A stretch of 64,000 nucleotides of DNA from Microbacterium aurantiacum (GTDB taxonomy: Bacteria; Actinomycetota; Actinomycetes; Actinomycetales; Microbacteriaceae): positions 1-64,000 of the forward strand of contig NZ_JAJPDW010000007.1 in NCBI RefSeq assembly GCF_021654035.1. Direction: 5' to 3'. The translations under genes were made by a program, and so were the position numbers. Below the pieces are notes generated by a model. It searched no databases, was not told the DNA's origin, and worked only from the letters and a program-made list of their open reading frames with translations. Shown piece after piece: positions 33,825 to 42,905 of this stretch (within the stretch, counting starts at the first letter, position 1; each line of letters starts with the position of its first letter).

Positions 33825-35003
33825 GTGGACCCCATCACCGCACTGCTGGACGACCTCCTCGACGAGATCAGACCGATGGACGACGGCGCGCCGGCCGCCT
33901 ACATCCCGGAACTCGCCGCGGCGGATCCCGATCGGCTGGCGTTCGCCGTGGTCGGACCGCGCGGTCGCGTGCGGGTCGTCGGCGACGGCGAGCACGAGTT
34001 CACCATCCAGTCGATCTCGAAGCCGTTCGTCCTGGCGCTGGCGCTCGAGGAGTGCGGGCGCGAACGGGTCCTCGAGTGCGTGGGCGTGGAGCCGAGCGGA
34101 GAGCCCTTCAACGCGATCAGCCTCGCCCACGACACCGGGCGTCCCGCGAACCCCATGGTCAACGCCGGCGCGATCGCGACGACGGCGCTCGTCGGAGAGC
34201 CGGAGAGCGACATCGACGAGCGCACGGCGCGTATCGTCTCGAAACTGTCGGCGTTCGCGGGCCGCTCCCTGTGGGTCGACGAGGCGGTGTACGCCTCCGA
34301 GTCGGCGACGGGCGATCGCAACCGCGCCCTCGGGCACCTGCTGCGCTCCTACGGCGTGATGACCGGATCCGTGGAGGCAGCGGTGGAGACCTATTTCCGC
34401 CAGTGCTCACTGCTCGTGACCGTCCGCGACCTGGCGGTGATGGCCGGGACGCTGGCGTTCGGCGGTGTGAACCCGGTGACCGACGTCCGCGTGGTGAGCA
34501 CCCGCGTCGCGCGCGACGTGCTCTCGATCATGTCGTCCTGCGGGATGTACGACTACTCCGGCGAGTGGCTCCTGCGCGTCGGCCTGCCGGCGAAGAGCGG
34601 GGTGAGCGGCGGGCTGCTCGCCGTGGCACCCTCGCAGTTCGGCGTCGCCGCCTTCAGCCCGCGGCTCGACGCGCACGGCAACAGCGTGCGGGCCATCGCC
34701 GCCGTCGAGACGGTGTCGGACCGCTTCGACATGCACCTGCTGGAGTCGCACGAGAACGTCGCGGTGCCGGCGCTGCGGATCGAACGCACCGGCGAGGGGC
34801 GCGTGGTCCATCTGGGCGGTGAGCTCGGCTTCTCCGGCACGGAGCGGGTCATCGGGGTGCTCCGGGAGATCGCCGCCTCCGTCCCCGACGGCACCGAGGT
34901 CGTCGTCCACGCGTCGGAGCTCGCCCGCACGCACCCGGCCGCGCTCATCGCGCTGCGAGCGGAGTTCGAAGTGATGCCGGAGGGCTTCCGGCTCGCGGAG
35001 TGA
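33825..35003 (+). CDS. glsA: Glutaminase A with C-terminal STAS-like domain
   Basis: 392 residues from a GTG at 33825. The beta-lactamase-like glutaminase domain (about 1-300) has the catalytic serine-lysine in FTIQSISKPFVLAL (S and K about 64-67), NPMVNAGAIATTALVGE (about 107-123), YFRQCSLLVTVRDLAVM, and GVSGGLLAVAPSQFGVA near the domain end. Residues about 310-392, from VVHLGGELGFSGTERVI to LARTHPAALIALR, look like a STAS (anti-sigma-antagonist-type) domain, an architecture known from some glutaminases. It hydrolyses glutamine to glutamate and ammonia. It converges with rsmB and diverges from rpe. Confidence 0.92.
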   Translation: MDPITALLDDLLDEIRPMDDGAPAAYIPELAAADPDRLAFAVVGPRGRVRVVGDGEHEFTIQSISKPFVLALALEECGRERVLECVGVEPSGEPFNAISLAHDTGRPANPMVNAGAIATTALVGEPESDIDERTARIVSKLSAFAGRSLWVDEAVYASESATGDRNRALGHLLRSYGVMTGSVEAAVETYFRQCSLLVTVRDLAVMAGTLAFGGVNPVTDVRVVSTRVARDVLSIMSSCGMYDYSGEWLLRVGLPAKSGVSGGLLAVAPSQFGVAAFSPRLDAHGNSVRAIAAVETVSDRFDMHLLESHENVAVPALRIERTGEGRVVHLGGELGFSGTERVIGVLREIAASVPDGTEVVVHASELARTHPAALIALRAEFEVMPEGFRLAE

Positions 35004-35006
35004 GCC

Positions 35007-35024
35007 GGGGACGGATGCCGCCCC
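35007..35024. terminator. Short hairpin between convergent glsA and rsmB
   Basis: GGGG-A-CGG pairs with CCG-CCCC around ATG, with one bulged A. It starts 4 nt after the glsA stop and touches the rsmB stop. No T-tract; a weak bidirectional terminator is possible. Confidence 0.3.
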
Positions 35025-36391
35025 TAGGCCTTCCGCAGGAGAGTGATCGACATCGCGTCGGTGCCGTGGCGATGCGGCCAGAGCTGAGCCCGGAGAGTCC
35101 CGTCGGTCTGGGCCGGCAGGTCGGGCGGTGACGATGCGATCCCCGCGATCACGTCGCGCGCGGGGAGCTCCTCGACCGCGTCGCCCCAGGACGCGCGGAC
35201 GTCCGCGACGACGGCCGTGGTCTCGGCGAGATGCGGTGAGCACGTCACGTACGCGACCACGCCGCCCGGCGCGCACGCCACCAGCGCGGCATCCAGCAGT
35301 TCCCGCTGGAGGGAAGCGAGCTCGGGGACATCCGCCGGAGTCTTCCGCCACCGCGCCTCGGGGCGGCGCCGCAGCGCGCCCAGCCCCGTGCAGGGCGCGT
35401 CGACGAGGACGCGATCGTAGGCCCCGGGGTCGCGGGCCGCGCGGGATCGACCGTCCTCCTCGGAGACGGGAACCTCCATCGGCACCCCGGCGACGGCTTT
35501 GCGGACGAGACCCGCTCGGGCGGGGACGACCTCGTTGGCCTCGACGCGGGCGCCGACCTTCAGCGCCTCCGCGGCCAGGAGGGCGGTCTTGCCGCCGGGA
35601 CCCGCGCACAGATCGAGCCAGCGCTCCCCCGCCTTCGCCGGCAGCGCCCGGGTGAGCGCCAGAGCCGCGAGCTGAGATCCCTCGTCCTGCACGCGGATGC
35701 GTCCGTCCGCGCCGGTGACGGTCGCTTCGGGGTCGCCGCCCTCGGAACGGAATCCGTACGGTGACAGCGGCGTGGCACGCGCATCCGCGGGCCGGTCCGC
35801 CAGATCCGGCAAGGCGATCATCGTCACGGAGGGCGCCGCATTATCGGCGGCGAGCAACGCGTCGAGTTCGTCGGCGCGCCCCTCGGCGGCCAGGGCCCGA
35901 CGGAACGCGCGCACAACCCACACCGGATGGGAGGTCAGCAGACCGATGCGCTCGTCGTCGGACCGTGCTCCCTCGGCGATGCGCGCCATCCACTCCCCCG
36001 GCGTGTCGCGCGAGACCCGCCGGAGCACGGCGTTGACGAAGCCGCTCGGGCCCCGCCCTGCCGCCGCCCGCGCGAGTTCGACCGACTCGTTGACAGCGGC
36101 GTGGGATGCGACGCGGGTGGACAGCAGCTGATGGACGCCGAGCCGCAGCGCGTCGACGAGCGCCGGATCGATGTTCGCGACGGCCCGATCGGCGGCCACC
36201 CCGATGATCGCGTCATACGTCCCCTGACGTCGCAGCGTGCCGTAGGTGAGTTCCGTCGCCAGCGCGGCATCCGCACCTGAAACGCCGGCCCGTGCGAGGG
36301 ACACCGGCAGGAGCAGATTCGCGTAGGCGTCGGACTCGTGCACGGCCCGCAACGTCTCGTAGGCGATGCGACGAGGAGCGGAGGCGCTCAT
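35024..36391 (-). CDS. rsmB: 16S rRNA (cytosine-C5) methyltransferase RsmB-like
   Basis: 455 residues from the ATG at 36391. The N-terminal part (about 1-150) is NusB-like, with ELTYGTLRRQGTYDAIIGV. The methyltransferase part has the SAM loop DLCAGPGGKTALLAAEAL (about 274-291), the conserved proline-cysteine VDAPCTGLGALRRRPEARW, and TCSPHLAETTAVV with the catalytic cysteine. It methylates m5C in 16S rRNA by family assignment (Fmu/RsmB). The ATGA start overlaps the fmt stop by 4 nt. The order fmt then rsmB is conserved in actinobacteria. Confidence 0.93.
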   Translation of the reverse strand: MSASAPRRIAYETLRAVHESDAYANLLLPVSLARAGVSGADAALATELTYGTLRRQGTYDAIIGVAADRAVANIDPALVDALRLGVHQLLSTRVASHAAVNESVELARAAAGRGPSGFVNAVLRRVSRDTPGEWMARIAEGARSDDERIGLLTSHPVWVVRAFRRALAAEGRADELDALLAADNAAPSVTMIALPDLADRPADARATPLSPYGFRSEGGDPEATVTGADGRIRVQDEGSQLAALALTRALPAKAGERWLDLCAGPGGKTALLAAEALKVGARVEANEVVPARAGLVRKAVAGVPMEVPVSEEDGRSRAARDPGAYDRVLVDAPCTGLGALRRRPEARWRKTPADVPELASLQRELLDAALVACAPGGVVAYVTCSPHLAETTAVVADVRASWGDAVEELPARDVIAGIASSPPDLPAQTDGTLRAQLWPHRHGTDAMSITLLRKA

Positions 36392-37311
36392 GAGCCGGCC
36401 ACCGCGGAGGTCACGCGCAGGCCCCGCCACCAGTCGGCGGCGTTCATCGCCGATCGACCCGCGGGCTGCACCCGGTCGAGGACCACCGGAGCGTCGGCGG
36501 TGCCGACGAGGAGGCGGCCTTCGTGGAGGGACAGCGTGCCGGGATTCAGGCGCGGCGACGGGTCGGGTGAGCGTCGCGCGGCCAGGATCTTCAGCCGCAT
36601 GCCGGCCACCTCCGTGTGCGCGCCCGGCTCAGGCGTCGTCCCCCGGATGCGGCCGAGGACCGCGGCGGCCGGTGCGTCCCAGCGGACGCGTCCGTCGTCG
36701 ATGGAGAGCTTCGGCGCGTACGTCACCTCGCCCTGCTGCGGGCGCGCGACCGCCGTTCCGGAGGCGAGCGCGTCGACCGCTGCGAGGAGGACGCCGGTCC
36801 CGACGTCGGCCAGCGTCGACAGGAGCTCGCCGGCGGTGACGTCCTCGGGCGTGCGCATCGCCTCCTCGGCGATGACGTCCCCGGCATCCAGCTCCGCGAC
36901 CAGGTGGAAGACGCTCACTCCGACCTGCTCGTCACCGGCGATGAGCGCGTGCTGCACGGGAGCCGCGCCGCGCCACCGGGGCAGGAGCGAGAAGTGCAGG
37001 TTGATCCAGCCGAGACGAGGCGCGCTGAGCAGCGGTTCCCGCACGAGGCCTCCGTAGGCGACGATCACGCCGAGATCGGGGCGGCGCGCGCCGATCTCGG
37101 CGGTCGCGGTGTCATCGAGGCGTGCGGTGCGAAGCGTCTCGATGCCGAGCTCTTCCGCGGCAGCGGCCACGGGAGAGGGCGTCAGCACGCGTCGTCGGCC
37201 GAGGGGGGCGTCGGTGCGGGTCACGACCAGATCGACCTCGTGCGCGGAGGCCGCGAGGGCTTTCAGGGATGGAACCGCGACCGCCGGGGTTCCGGCGAAG
37301 ACCAGACGCAT
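36388..37311 (-). CDS. fmt: Methionyl-tRNA formyltransferase
   Basis: 307 residues. The start MRLVFAGTPAVAVPSLKAL is typical. The catalytic core reads NLHFSLLPRWRGAAPVQHAL (about residues 106-125), with N, H and the later D in ELDAGDVI as active-site residues. The C-terminal domain (about 205-307) binds tRNA. It formylates Met-tRNAfMet with 10-formyl-THF. It is 8 nt from priA and overlaps rsmB by 4 nt. No def gene is adjacent. Confidence 0.95.
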   Translation of the reverse strand: MRLVFAGTPAVAVPSLKALAASAHEVDLVVTRTDAPLGRRRVLTPSPVAAAAEELGIETLRTARLDDTATAEIGARRPDLGVIVAYGGLVREPLLSAPRLGWINLHFSLLPRWRGAAPVQHALIAGDEQVGVSVFHLVAELDAGDVIAEEAMRTPEDVTAGELLSTLADVGTGVLLAAVDALASGTAVARPQQGEVTYAPKLSIDDGRVRWDAPAAAVLGRIRGTTPEPGAHTEVAGMRLKILAARRSPDPSPRLNPGTLSLHEGRLLVGTADAPVVLDRVQPAGRSAMNAADWWRGLRVTSAVAGS

Positions 37312-37319
37312 GGAGCTCC

Positions 37320-39293
37320 TCACAACTCGAGATCGGGCACATCGACCCGCACTCTGAGTGTATTCCGGCGTACCTGGCCCTTCCCGCGCGGCGGCCGGCG
37401 GCCGGACACCGCATCGCTCACCACGGACGCGCGCAGGCTCTCGGCCACCCGCGCCCCGCGGGCGTAGTCGAACCGGACGAGCGCGCGCGCGCCGTCCTCC
37501 CCCTCCACCGGACCGAGGATCGCGTCGGCGTCGAGCTCGGGGACATCCTCCCGCAGCTTCTGCAGCGCGGTGTCGACCGAACGCCGCGCGCCGCTGAGGG
37601 CCGCGACCCGGACGGTGGGCGGCATCCGCAGCGGCAGGCGATCCGCGAGCTCGGCGCGCGCGTAGGCGGGCTGGGTCCACGTCGCCAGGGCCCGCGCGAC
37701 CGCCCCGGTGACCCCGACGAGGTGGACCGGCGCACCGGGCGCGGCCAGCGCGGCGGCGTTGGACCACCACCGGAGACAGGACTCGCCGATGCGCAGATCG
37801 TCCGCCATCAGCATCCGATCTCCGTCGAGCAGGATGACGGCGCGGTAGCCGCCCCGGGCGATCGGTTCTCCGCCGCGGGTCGCGACGACGAGTGCGGGCC
37901 GGTCGTCGACCCGCAGGACCGGATGGTCGCCGTCGGCGACGATGACCCGGGTTCCGGGGAAGGCCCGACCGAGTTCGTCGGCGGTCCTTTCGCTGCCGGA
38001 GGAGGCCATCCGCACCCGATCCGAGTCGCACTCGGAGCATCGCCAGGCGTGGGCGCTGCGCCCGCACCACGTGCACACCGGGACCGTTCCGGGACCGCGC
38101 GCGTGCAGCGGACCCGCGCAGTGGCGGCACCGCGCCGGATGCCGGCACTCGGCGCACACGAGGACCGGCGCGTATCCCGGTCGGGAGACCTGGACCAGGA
38201 CGGGCCCGTGCGCGAGCGCCTCCCGGGCGGCGGCGTATGCAGTGGAGGGGACGCGCGTTCCGCGGGACTCCCCCTCGCGCGTCGCGCTGAGGACCACCCG
38301 CGCCCCGACGCGGCGTCGCGCCGGCAGATCCCGTACCCACCCGACCGCGACCAGACGCTCGACGTCCGTCGTTCTGGTGTGCCCGGCGAAGACGAGGGCA
38401 CCTCCCTCGAGCTCCTGGCGCAGGAGCGCGGCGTCCCGGGCGTGCACGCCCGGTGAGAGCGGCTCTCCGAGGAGCGGGTCGCCGTCGTCCCAGATCGCCA
38501 CGAGCCCGAGGTCACGCGCCGGGGCGTAGACGGCCGAGCGGTTCCCGACGACGATGCAGGGGGCTTCGGCGAGGGTCCGCAGATACGCCGCGTACCGGGC
38601 GGGTGAGGACTGCGCGGCGTCGTGGCGGACGACCGCGGCGAGCGGGACGCGACCGGCCAGCGCCTCCTCGATCTGCGCGCGGTCGCGGTGGTCGGGAACG
38701 ACGACGACCGCGGTCCGCCCCCGCGCGAGGGTATCGATCGCGAGTGCCGCGAGAAGCTCCGCCCACGCCCCGACGTCGTCGCCCGCCGGAAGGCGCACAG
38801 GATGCGGCGGCGCGTCGAGCGCGATCCGCGCATCCGCGCGCATCGCCTCGTCGAGGCCGGGGAACCCGGACAGACGCATCCTCGCCCATTGGCGCACGGT
38901 CTCGTCGATCCGAGGCGCCTCCGGGGTCTCCGAGGCCAGCCAGACCTTCTCGGCCCGAACCATCCGTTTCGGGATGGCCAGGCGCAGGATGTCGGCCGCC
39001 GAGCCCGCCGCACGATCTGCGACGCGACGCACCAGTCGGTAGAGATCCGGCGTGAGGACCGGAACGGAGGAGACCACGTCCTCGATCTCGGACAGCGGCC
39101 GTCCCCCCTCTTCGGCGACCGCGCGCTCCACGAGGAATCCCTCGACGACCCGGCCCGCGCTGCGCAGAGGCACCTTCACCCGCACGCCCGGTTGGGCGAG
39201 CGCGTCGAACTCCCGTGGGATCGCGTAGTCGAAGAGGCGATCGAGCTGCGGCAACGGCGAATCGATCAGGACCCGGGCGACCGGGAGGCTCAC
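37320..39293 (-). CDS. priA: Primosomal protein N' (PriA), helicase motifs degenerate
   Basis: 657 residues from the GTG at 39293, shorter than the 732 of E. coli. The N-terminal 3'-end-binding domain (VARVLIDSPLPQLDRLFDYA) and the eight-cysteine zinc module (CAECRHPARCRHCAGPL, CTWCGRSAHAWRCSECD, about 378-420) are intact. The helicase core is not: no GxxGxGKT Walker A is present (the region reads AELLAALAIDTLARGRTAVVVV), and the DEEH box is replaced by IWDDGDPLLG. This is the actinobacterial type thought to lack ATPase activity. It may be a structural replication-restart factor. It lies between metK and fmt on the same strand. Confidence 0.93.
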   Translation of the reverse strand: MSLPVARVLIDSPLPQLDRLFDYAIPREFDALAQPGVRVKVPLRSAGRVVEGFLVERAVAEEGGRPLSEIEDVVSSVPVLTPDLYRLVRRVADRAAGSAADILRLAIPKRMVRAEKVWLASETPEAPRIDETVRQWARMRLSGFPGLDEAMRADARIALDAPPHPVRLPAGDDVGAWAELLAALAIDTLARGRTAVVVVPDHRDRAQIEEALAGRVPLAAVVRHDAAQSSPARYAAYLRTLAEAPCIVVGNRSAVYAPARDLGLVAIWDDGDPLLGEPLSPGVHARDAALLRQELEGGALVFAGHTRTTDVERLVAVGWVRDLPARRRVGARVVLSATREGESRGTRVPSTAYAAAREALAHGPVLVQVSRPGYAPVLVCAECRHPARCRHCAGPLHARGPGTVPVCTWCGRSAHAWRCSECDSDRVRMASSGSERTADELGRAFPGTRVIVADGDHPVLRVDDRPALVVATRGGEPIARGGYRAVILLDGDRMLMADDLRIGESCLRWWSNAAALAAPGAPVHLVGVTGAVARALATWTQPAYARAELADRLPLRMPPTVRVAALSGARRSVDTALQKLREDVPELDADAILGPVEGEDGARALVRFDYARGARVAESLRASVVSDAVSGRRPPRGKGQVRRNTLRVRVDVPDLEL

Positions 39294-39333
39294 GTCGTGC
39301 ACCCGCGCAGCCGGAGCCGGTCGGGCACCGGCC

Positions 39334-40527
39334 TCACAAGCCCGCGGCCGCGCGGAGGTCGTCGGCGCGGTCGGTGCGCTCCCACGTGAACTCCGGGAGT
39401 TCGCGACCGAAGTGCCCGTAGGCGGCCGTCTTGGCGTAGATGGGCCGCAGCAGATCCAGCTGATCGATGATCGCCTGCGGCCGCAGGTCGAACACCTCCA
39501 AGATCGCCCGGGTGATCTGATCGTCAGAGACGTGACCGGTGCCGAAGGTCTCGACGTACATCCCCACCGGGGCCGCCTTGCCGATCGCGTAGGCGACCTG
39601 GACTTCGAGCCGATCGGCCAGCCCCGCCGCGACGGCGTTCTTGGCGACCCAGCGCATCGCGTACGCGGCTGAACGGTCGACCTTCGAGGGATCCTTGCCG
39701 CTGAACGCACCGCCGCCATGGCGGGACGCGCCGCCGTACGTGTCGATGATGATCTTGCGCCCCGTGAGTCCGGCGTCCCCCTTCGGGCCGCCGATGACGA
39801 ACGGGCCGGCGGGGTTGATGATGAAGTCGGTGCCGGAGATGTCCAGGCCCGACTCCGCGATGACGGGTTCGATGACCTCGGCGCGCACCGCGGCACGGAG
39901 CGCGGCGAGCGAGATGTCCGGGTGGTGCTGGGTCGACAGCACGACGGTCTCCACCGTCCGCGGCACGACGCCGTCGTAGCCGAGCGTCACCTGCGTCTTG
40001 CCGTCGGGGCGGAGGAACGGGAGGGCGCCGGAGCGGCGTGCCTCGGACAGGCGCTCGGCGATGCGGTGCGCGGTGTGGATGGCGGTCGGCATGAGCTGCG
40101 GCGTCTCGTTCGTGGCGAACCCGAACATGATGCCCTGGTCGCCAGCACCGAGCGCGTCGACGGGGTCGAGGGATCCGCCTTCGCGGTGCTCGATCGCGGT
40201 GTCGACGCCGGCGGCGATGTCACCGGACTGCTCGCCGATCGACACCGTCACTCCGCAGGAGTCGCCGTCGAACCCGGTCTCGCTGGAGGTGTAGCCGATG
40301 CGGTTCACCACGCCTCGCACGACTCCGGGGATGTCGACGTATCCGTCCGTGCGCACCTCGCCCGCGACATGGACGAGCCCCGTCGTCACGAGGGTCTCGA
40401 CCGCCACGCGGCTTCCCGGGTCCTGCGCGATCAGCGCATCGAGGACGGCATCCGAGATCTGGTCGCAGATCTTGTCCGGATGCCCTTCCGTGACCGACTC
40501 GGACGTGAACAGGCGCAGGGCGGACAT
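39334..40527 (-). CDS. metK: S-adenosylmethionine synthase
   Basis: 397 residues. The signatures [20 protein letters not shown] (about 10-29), [12 protein letters not shown] (about 127-138) and [19 protein letters not shown] (about 273-291) are intact. The enzyme makes SAM from methionine and ATP. It has GGAGGA before its ATG and a terminator hairpin upstream that separates it from rpoZ, so a new promoter in the 100-nt gap is likely. priA, fmt and rsmB follow in the same direction. In many actinobacteria coaBC sits between rpoZ and metK; it is missing here. Confidence 0.96.
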   Translation of the reverse strand: MSALRLFTSESVTEGHPDKICDQISDAVLDALIAQDPGSRVAVETLVTTGLVHVAGEVRTDGYVDIPGVVRGVVNRIGYTSSETGFDGDSCGVTVSIGEQSGDIAAGVDTAIEHREGGSLDPVDALGAGDQGIMFGFATNETPQLMPTAIHTAHRIAERLSEARRSGALPFLRPDGKTQVTLGYDGVVPRTVETVVLSTQHHPDISLAALRAAVRAEVIEPVIAESGLDISGTDFIINPAGPFVIGGPKGDAGLTGRKIIIDTYGGASRHGGGAFSGKDPSKVDRSAAYAMRWVAKNAVAAGLADRLEVQVAYAIGKAAPVGMYVETFGTGHVSDDQITRAILEVFDLRPQAIIDQLDLLRPIYAKTAAYGHFGRELPEFTWERTDRADDLRAAAGL

Positions 40528-40564
40528 CGATCCTCCAGATCGCGGAACGGGGCGGGAACAAGTA

Positions 40565-40600
40565 TGCCCCTGATCGCGGACACGGCCGCGATCAGGGGCA
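40565..40600 (-). terminator. Perfect 15-bp hairpin between rpoZ and metK
   Basis: TGCCCCTGATCGCGG pairs perfectly with CCGCGATCAGGGGCA across a 6-nt loop. It lies 31 nt downstream of the rpoZ stop and 37 nt upstream of the metK start, on the path of leftward transcription, so it should end the rpoZ transcript. Confidence 0.7.
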
Positions 40601-40631
40601 CCGGGCCGTCATACGACGGCCGAAAGCGGGA

Positions 40632-40886
40632 TTACTCCGCGTGACGCAGACGCAGCTTGTCCTCGTGGATCTCGTGCATCGCGATCGTGAGCGGCTTGTC
40701 CTCGACCGTGGAGTCGACCAGCGGACCCACGTTGTCGAAGAGGTTCCCCTCGTGCAGGTCGGAGTAGTAGTCGTTGATCTGGCGCGCCCGCTTGGCCGCG
40801 TAGATCACCAGCTGGTACTTCGAGTCGACCTTCTCGAGAAGGCTGTCGATGGGGGGCTCGATGATGCCCTGGTTCGTTCCGGCCAT
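40632..40886 (-). CDS. rpoZ: RNA polymerase omega subunit
   Basis: 84 residues. [20 protein letters not shown] (about 13-32) and [15 protein letters not shown] are typical of omega; the C-terminus has [20 protein letters not shown]. Omega helps assemble and stabilise the beta' subunit. GGAGGTTCCC precedes the ATG. A TAGACT box at 40958-40963 may be its promoter. In related genomes it directly follows gmk; here 7 kb with other genes intervenes. Confidence 0.94.
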   Translation of the reverse strand: MAGTNQGIIEPPIDSLLEKVDSKYQLVIYAAKRARQINDYYSDLHEGNLFDNVGPLVDSTVEDKPLTIAMHEIHEDKLRLRHAE

Positions 40887-40957
40887 GGGAACCTCCTCGG
40901 TTCGGCGGATGGGGAAAGTGAGGTCGGCGGCGCGCTCCGCAGAACGCGCATCGGACC

Positions 40958-40963
40958 AGTCTA
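40958..40963 (-). promoter_or_regulatory. Possible -10 box for rpoZ
   Basis: Minus strand TAGACT about 70 nt before the rpoZ ATG, just upstream of the CoA-binding-protein stop in the gap. It would give a 5' leader of about 60 nt, including a GC-rich hairpin (GCGCG ... CGCGC). Confidence 0.4.
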
Positions 40964-40976
40964 CCGCGACGGACCG

Positions 40977-41552
40977 TCAGGACGCGGACGGGCGGCTGAT
41001 CAGCTGTCGCTTGGAGCTGAGGACGCCGGTGTCGAACCCGGCGAGGTGCAGTCCGCCGTGGAAGCGGGCGTGTTCGATCTTCACGCAGCGATCCATCACG
41101 ACGCGAAGCCCCGCGTCTTCCGCGATCCGTGCCGCATCCTCGTTCCACGACCCCAGCTGGAGCCACAGGGTCTTCGCCCCTGCATCCACAGCCTCCTGCG
41201 CGACACCGGGGAGGTCGTCGTGGCGGCGGAAGACGTCGACGATGTCCGGCGCGTACGGCAGGTCCGCCAGCGAGGGGTACACGGGGCGGCCGAGGATCGA
41301 GGTTGCGCGGGGATTCACGAAGAACACCTCGTAGGGGGCACTGCCGAGCAGGTACGAGCCGACGAAGTAGCTGGCACGAGCCGGGTTGTCCGAGGCGCCG
41401 ACGACCGCGATCGACCGTGCGGAGCGCAGGATCTCGAATCGCTCCTGCGCGTTCGGGCCGACCCAGGTGCGGCCGGTGTCGGCGGCGGTTGCACCGGGAA
41501 GGGCGCAGGCTTCTCCGACGGACGGCTGCGGAAGGGCGCAGGAGTCGCTCAT
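40977..41552 (-). CDS. CoA-binding domain protein
   Basis: 191 residues. The Rossmann-like CoA-binding motif is SIAVVGASDNPARASYFVGS (about 47-66), followed by FFVNPRATSILGRPVYPSLADLP and VVMDRCVKIEHAR near the C-terminus. This is the YccU/COG1832 type, which binds CoA or nucleotides; its biochemical role is unknown. The first 40 residues include two CALPxP-like repeats, SCALPQP and ACALPGA, unusual for the family. The ATG overlaps the metY stop by 4 nt, so its expression is linked to the sulfhydrylase. Confidence 0.87.
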   Translation of the reverse strand: MSDSCALPQPSVGEACALPGATAADTGRTWVGPNAQERFEILRSARSIAVVGASDNPARASYFVGSYLLGSAPYEVFFVNPRATSILGRPVYPSLADLPYAPDIVDVFRRHDDLPGVAQEAVDAGAKTLWLQLGSWNEDAARIAEDAGLRVVMDRCVKIEHARFHGGLHLAGFDTGVLSSKRQLISRPSAS

Positions 41553-42868
41553 CGGGTCACCCCCGTCGCGGCGGTGAGCGCCTGATCGAGATCCCACAGG
41601 ATGTCCTCCGGATCTTCGAGACCGACCGAGATGCGGATGAGGTCGGCGGGAACACCCGCCCGATCGAGCTGATCGGCGGTGAGCTGGCGGTGCGTGGTGG
41701 ACGCCGGGTGGATCACGAGGGTTCGGGCGTCGCCGATGTTCGCGAGGTGCGACGCGAGCTGGAGGGCGTCGATCACGGCCTCCCCCGCCCGGCGCCCGGC
41801 ATCCGGGTCGTCGCCGTCCGCACGGACTCCGAATGCGAAGACCGAGCCCGGCCCGAGCGGCAGGTAGCGCTCGGCGCGGTCGTGGTGCGGGTGGTCCGCG
41901 AGCCCCGCCCAGGTCACGAAGGACACGCGCGGGTCGTCCTGCAGCCACTCCGCGACGATCCGCGCGTTGGCCAGATGAGCATCGATGCGCTGCGGCAGCG
42001 TCTCAACACCCTGCAGGAGCTGGAACGCCGCCTGCGGGCTGAGCGCGGGTCCGATGTCGCGCAGCTGCTCGCTGCGCAGCCGCGTCAGGAAGCCGTATTC
42101 GCCGAAGTTGTCCCACCAGCGGATGCCGCCGTAAGACGGGACCGGCTCGGTCATCTGCGGGAACTTGCCGTTGCCCCAGTCGAATGTGCCCTTCTCGATG
42201 ACGACGCCGCCGAGGGTCGTGCCGTGGCCGCCGAGGAACTTCGTCACGGAGTGGATGACGATGTCGGCCCCGTGCTCGAGCGGGCGCGCGAGATAGGGCG
42301 TCGCCAGCGTCGAGTCGACGACGAGAGGGATGCCGGCCGCGTGGGCGATGTCCGCAAGGGCGGCGATGTCGGCGATCTCTCCGGAGGGATTGCCGATCGT
42401 CTCGACGTAGAGCACCTTCGTCTCCGGTCGGATCGCCGCGGCGTAGTCGGCCGGGTCGCTGGAGGGGACGAACGTGGTCTCGACGCCGAAGCGGCGCAGC
42501 GTCACGTCGAGCTGCGTGACGGTCCCGCCGTACAGCTGAGCCGAGGCCACCACGTGGTCCCCCGCCCCGACGAGCGCGGCGAAGGTGATGAACTCCGCGC
42601 TCATGCCCGACGCGGTGGCGACGGCGCCGATGCCGCCCTCGAGCGACGCCAGTCGCTCCTCGAGGGCGGCGACCGTGGGGTTGCCGATGCGCGAGTAGAT
42701 GTTGCCGTACTTCTGCAGGGCGAAGAGGTTGCCCGCATCCGCGGCGTCGTCGAAGACGAAGGACGTCGTCTGATAGATGGGCACGGCCCGGGCGCCGGTG
42801 GCGGCGTCGGGGGTGCCGCCGGCGTGCAGGGCGCGGGTGCGGAAGCCGAACCGGTGATCGTCGCTCAT
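41549..42868 (-). CDS. metY: O-acetylhomoserine sulfhydrylase / cysteine synthase
   Basis: 439 residues. This is a Cys/Met metabolism PLP enzyme: [41 protein letters not shown], and the PLP lysine in [18 protein letters not shown] (K about residue 211). The length and the aspartate/proline-rich inserts fit the MetY/Met17 branch, which makes homocysteine from O-acetylhomoserine and sulfide. It belongs with the ABC importer of possible sulfonate type upstream; sulfide from sulfonate sulfur would be its substrate. It is 37 nt after acs. No metX is in the window. Confidence 0.9.
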   Translation of the reverse strand: MSDDHRFGFRTRALHAGGTPDAATGARAVPIYQTTSFVFDDAADAGNLFALQKYGNIYSRIGNPTVAALEERLASLEGGIGAVATASGMSAEFITFAALVGAGDHVVASAQLYGGTVTQLDVTLRRFGVETTFVPSSDPADYAAAIRPETKVLYVETIGNPSGEIADIAALADIAHAAGIPLVVDSTLATPYLARPLEHGADIVIHSVTKFLGGHGTTLGGVVIEKGTFDWGNGKFPQMTEPVPSYGGIRWWDNFGEYGFLTRLRSEQLRDIGPALSPQAAFQLLQGVETLPQRIDAHLANARIVAEWLQDDPRVSFVTWAGLADHPHHDRAERYLPLGPGSVFAFGVRADGDDPDAGRRAGEAVIDALQLASHLANIGDARTLVIHPASTTHRQLTADQLDRAGVPADLIRISVGLEDPEDILWDLDQALTAATGVTR

Positions 42869-42905
42869 GCTGCTCTCTCTGTGGGGGCGTTCGGGATGAT
42901 GCCGC

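Noticed and set aside
42869..42905. SAM or other riboswitch before metY
   Set aside because: Only 37 nt separate it from acs, too short for any known riboswitch, and no matching stem was found.
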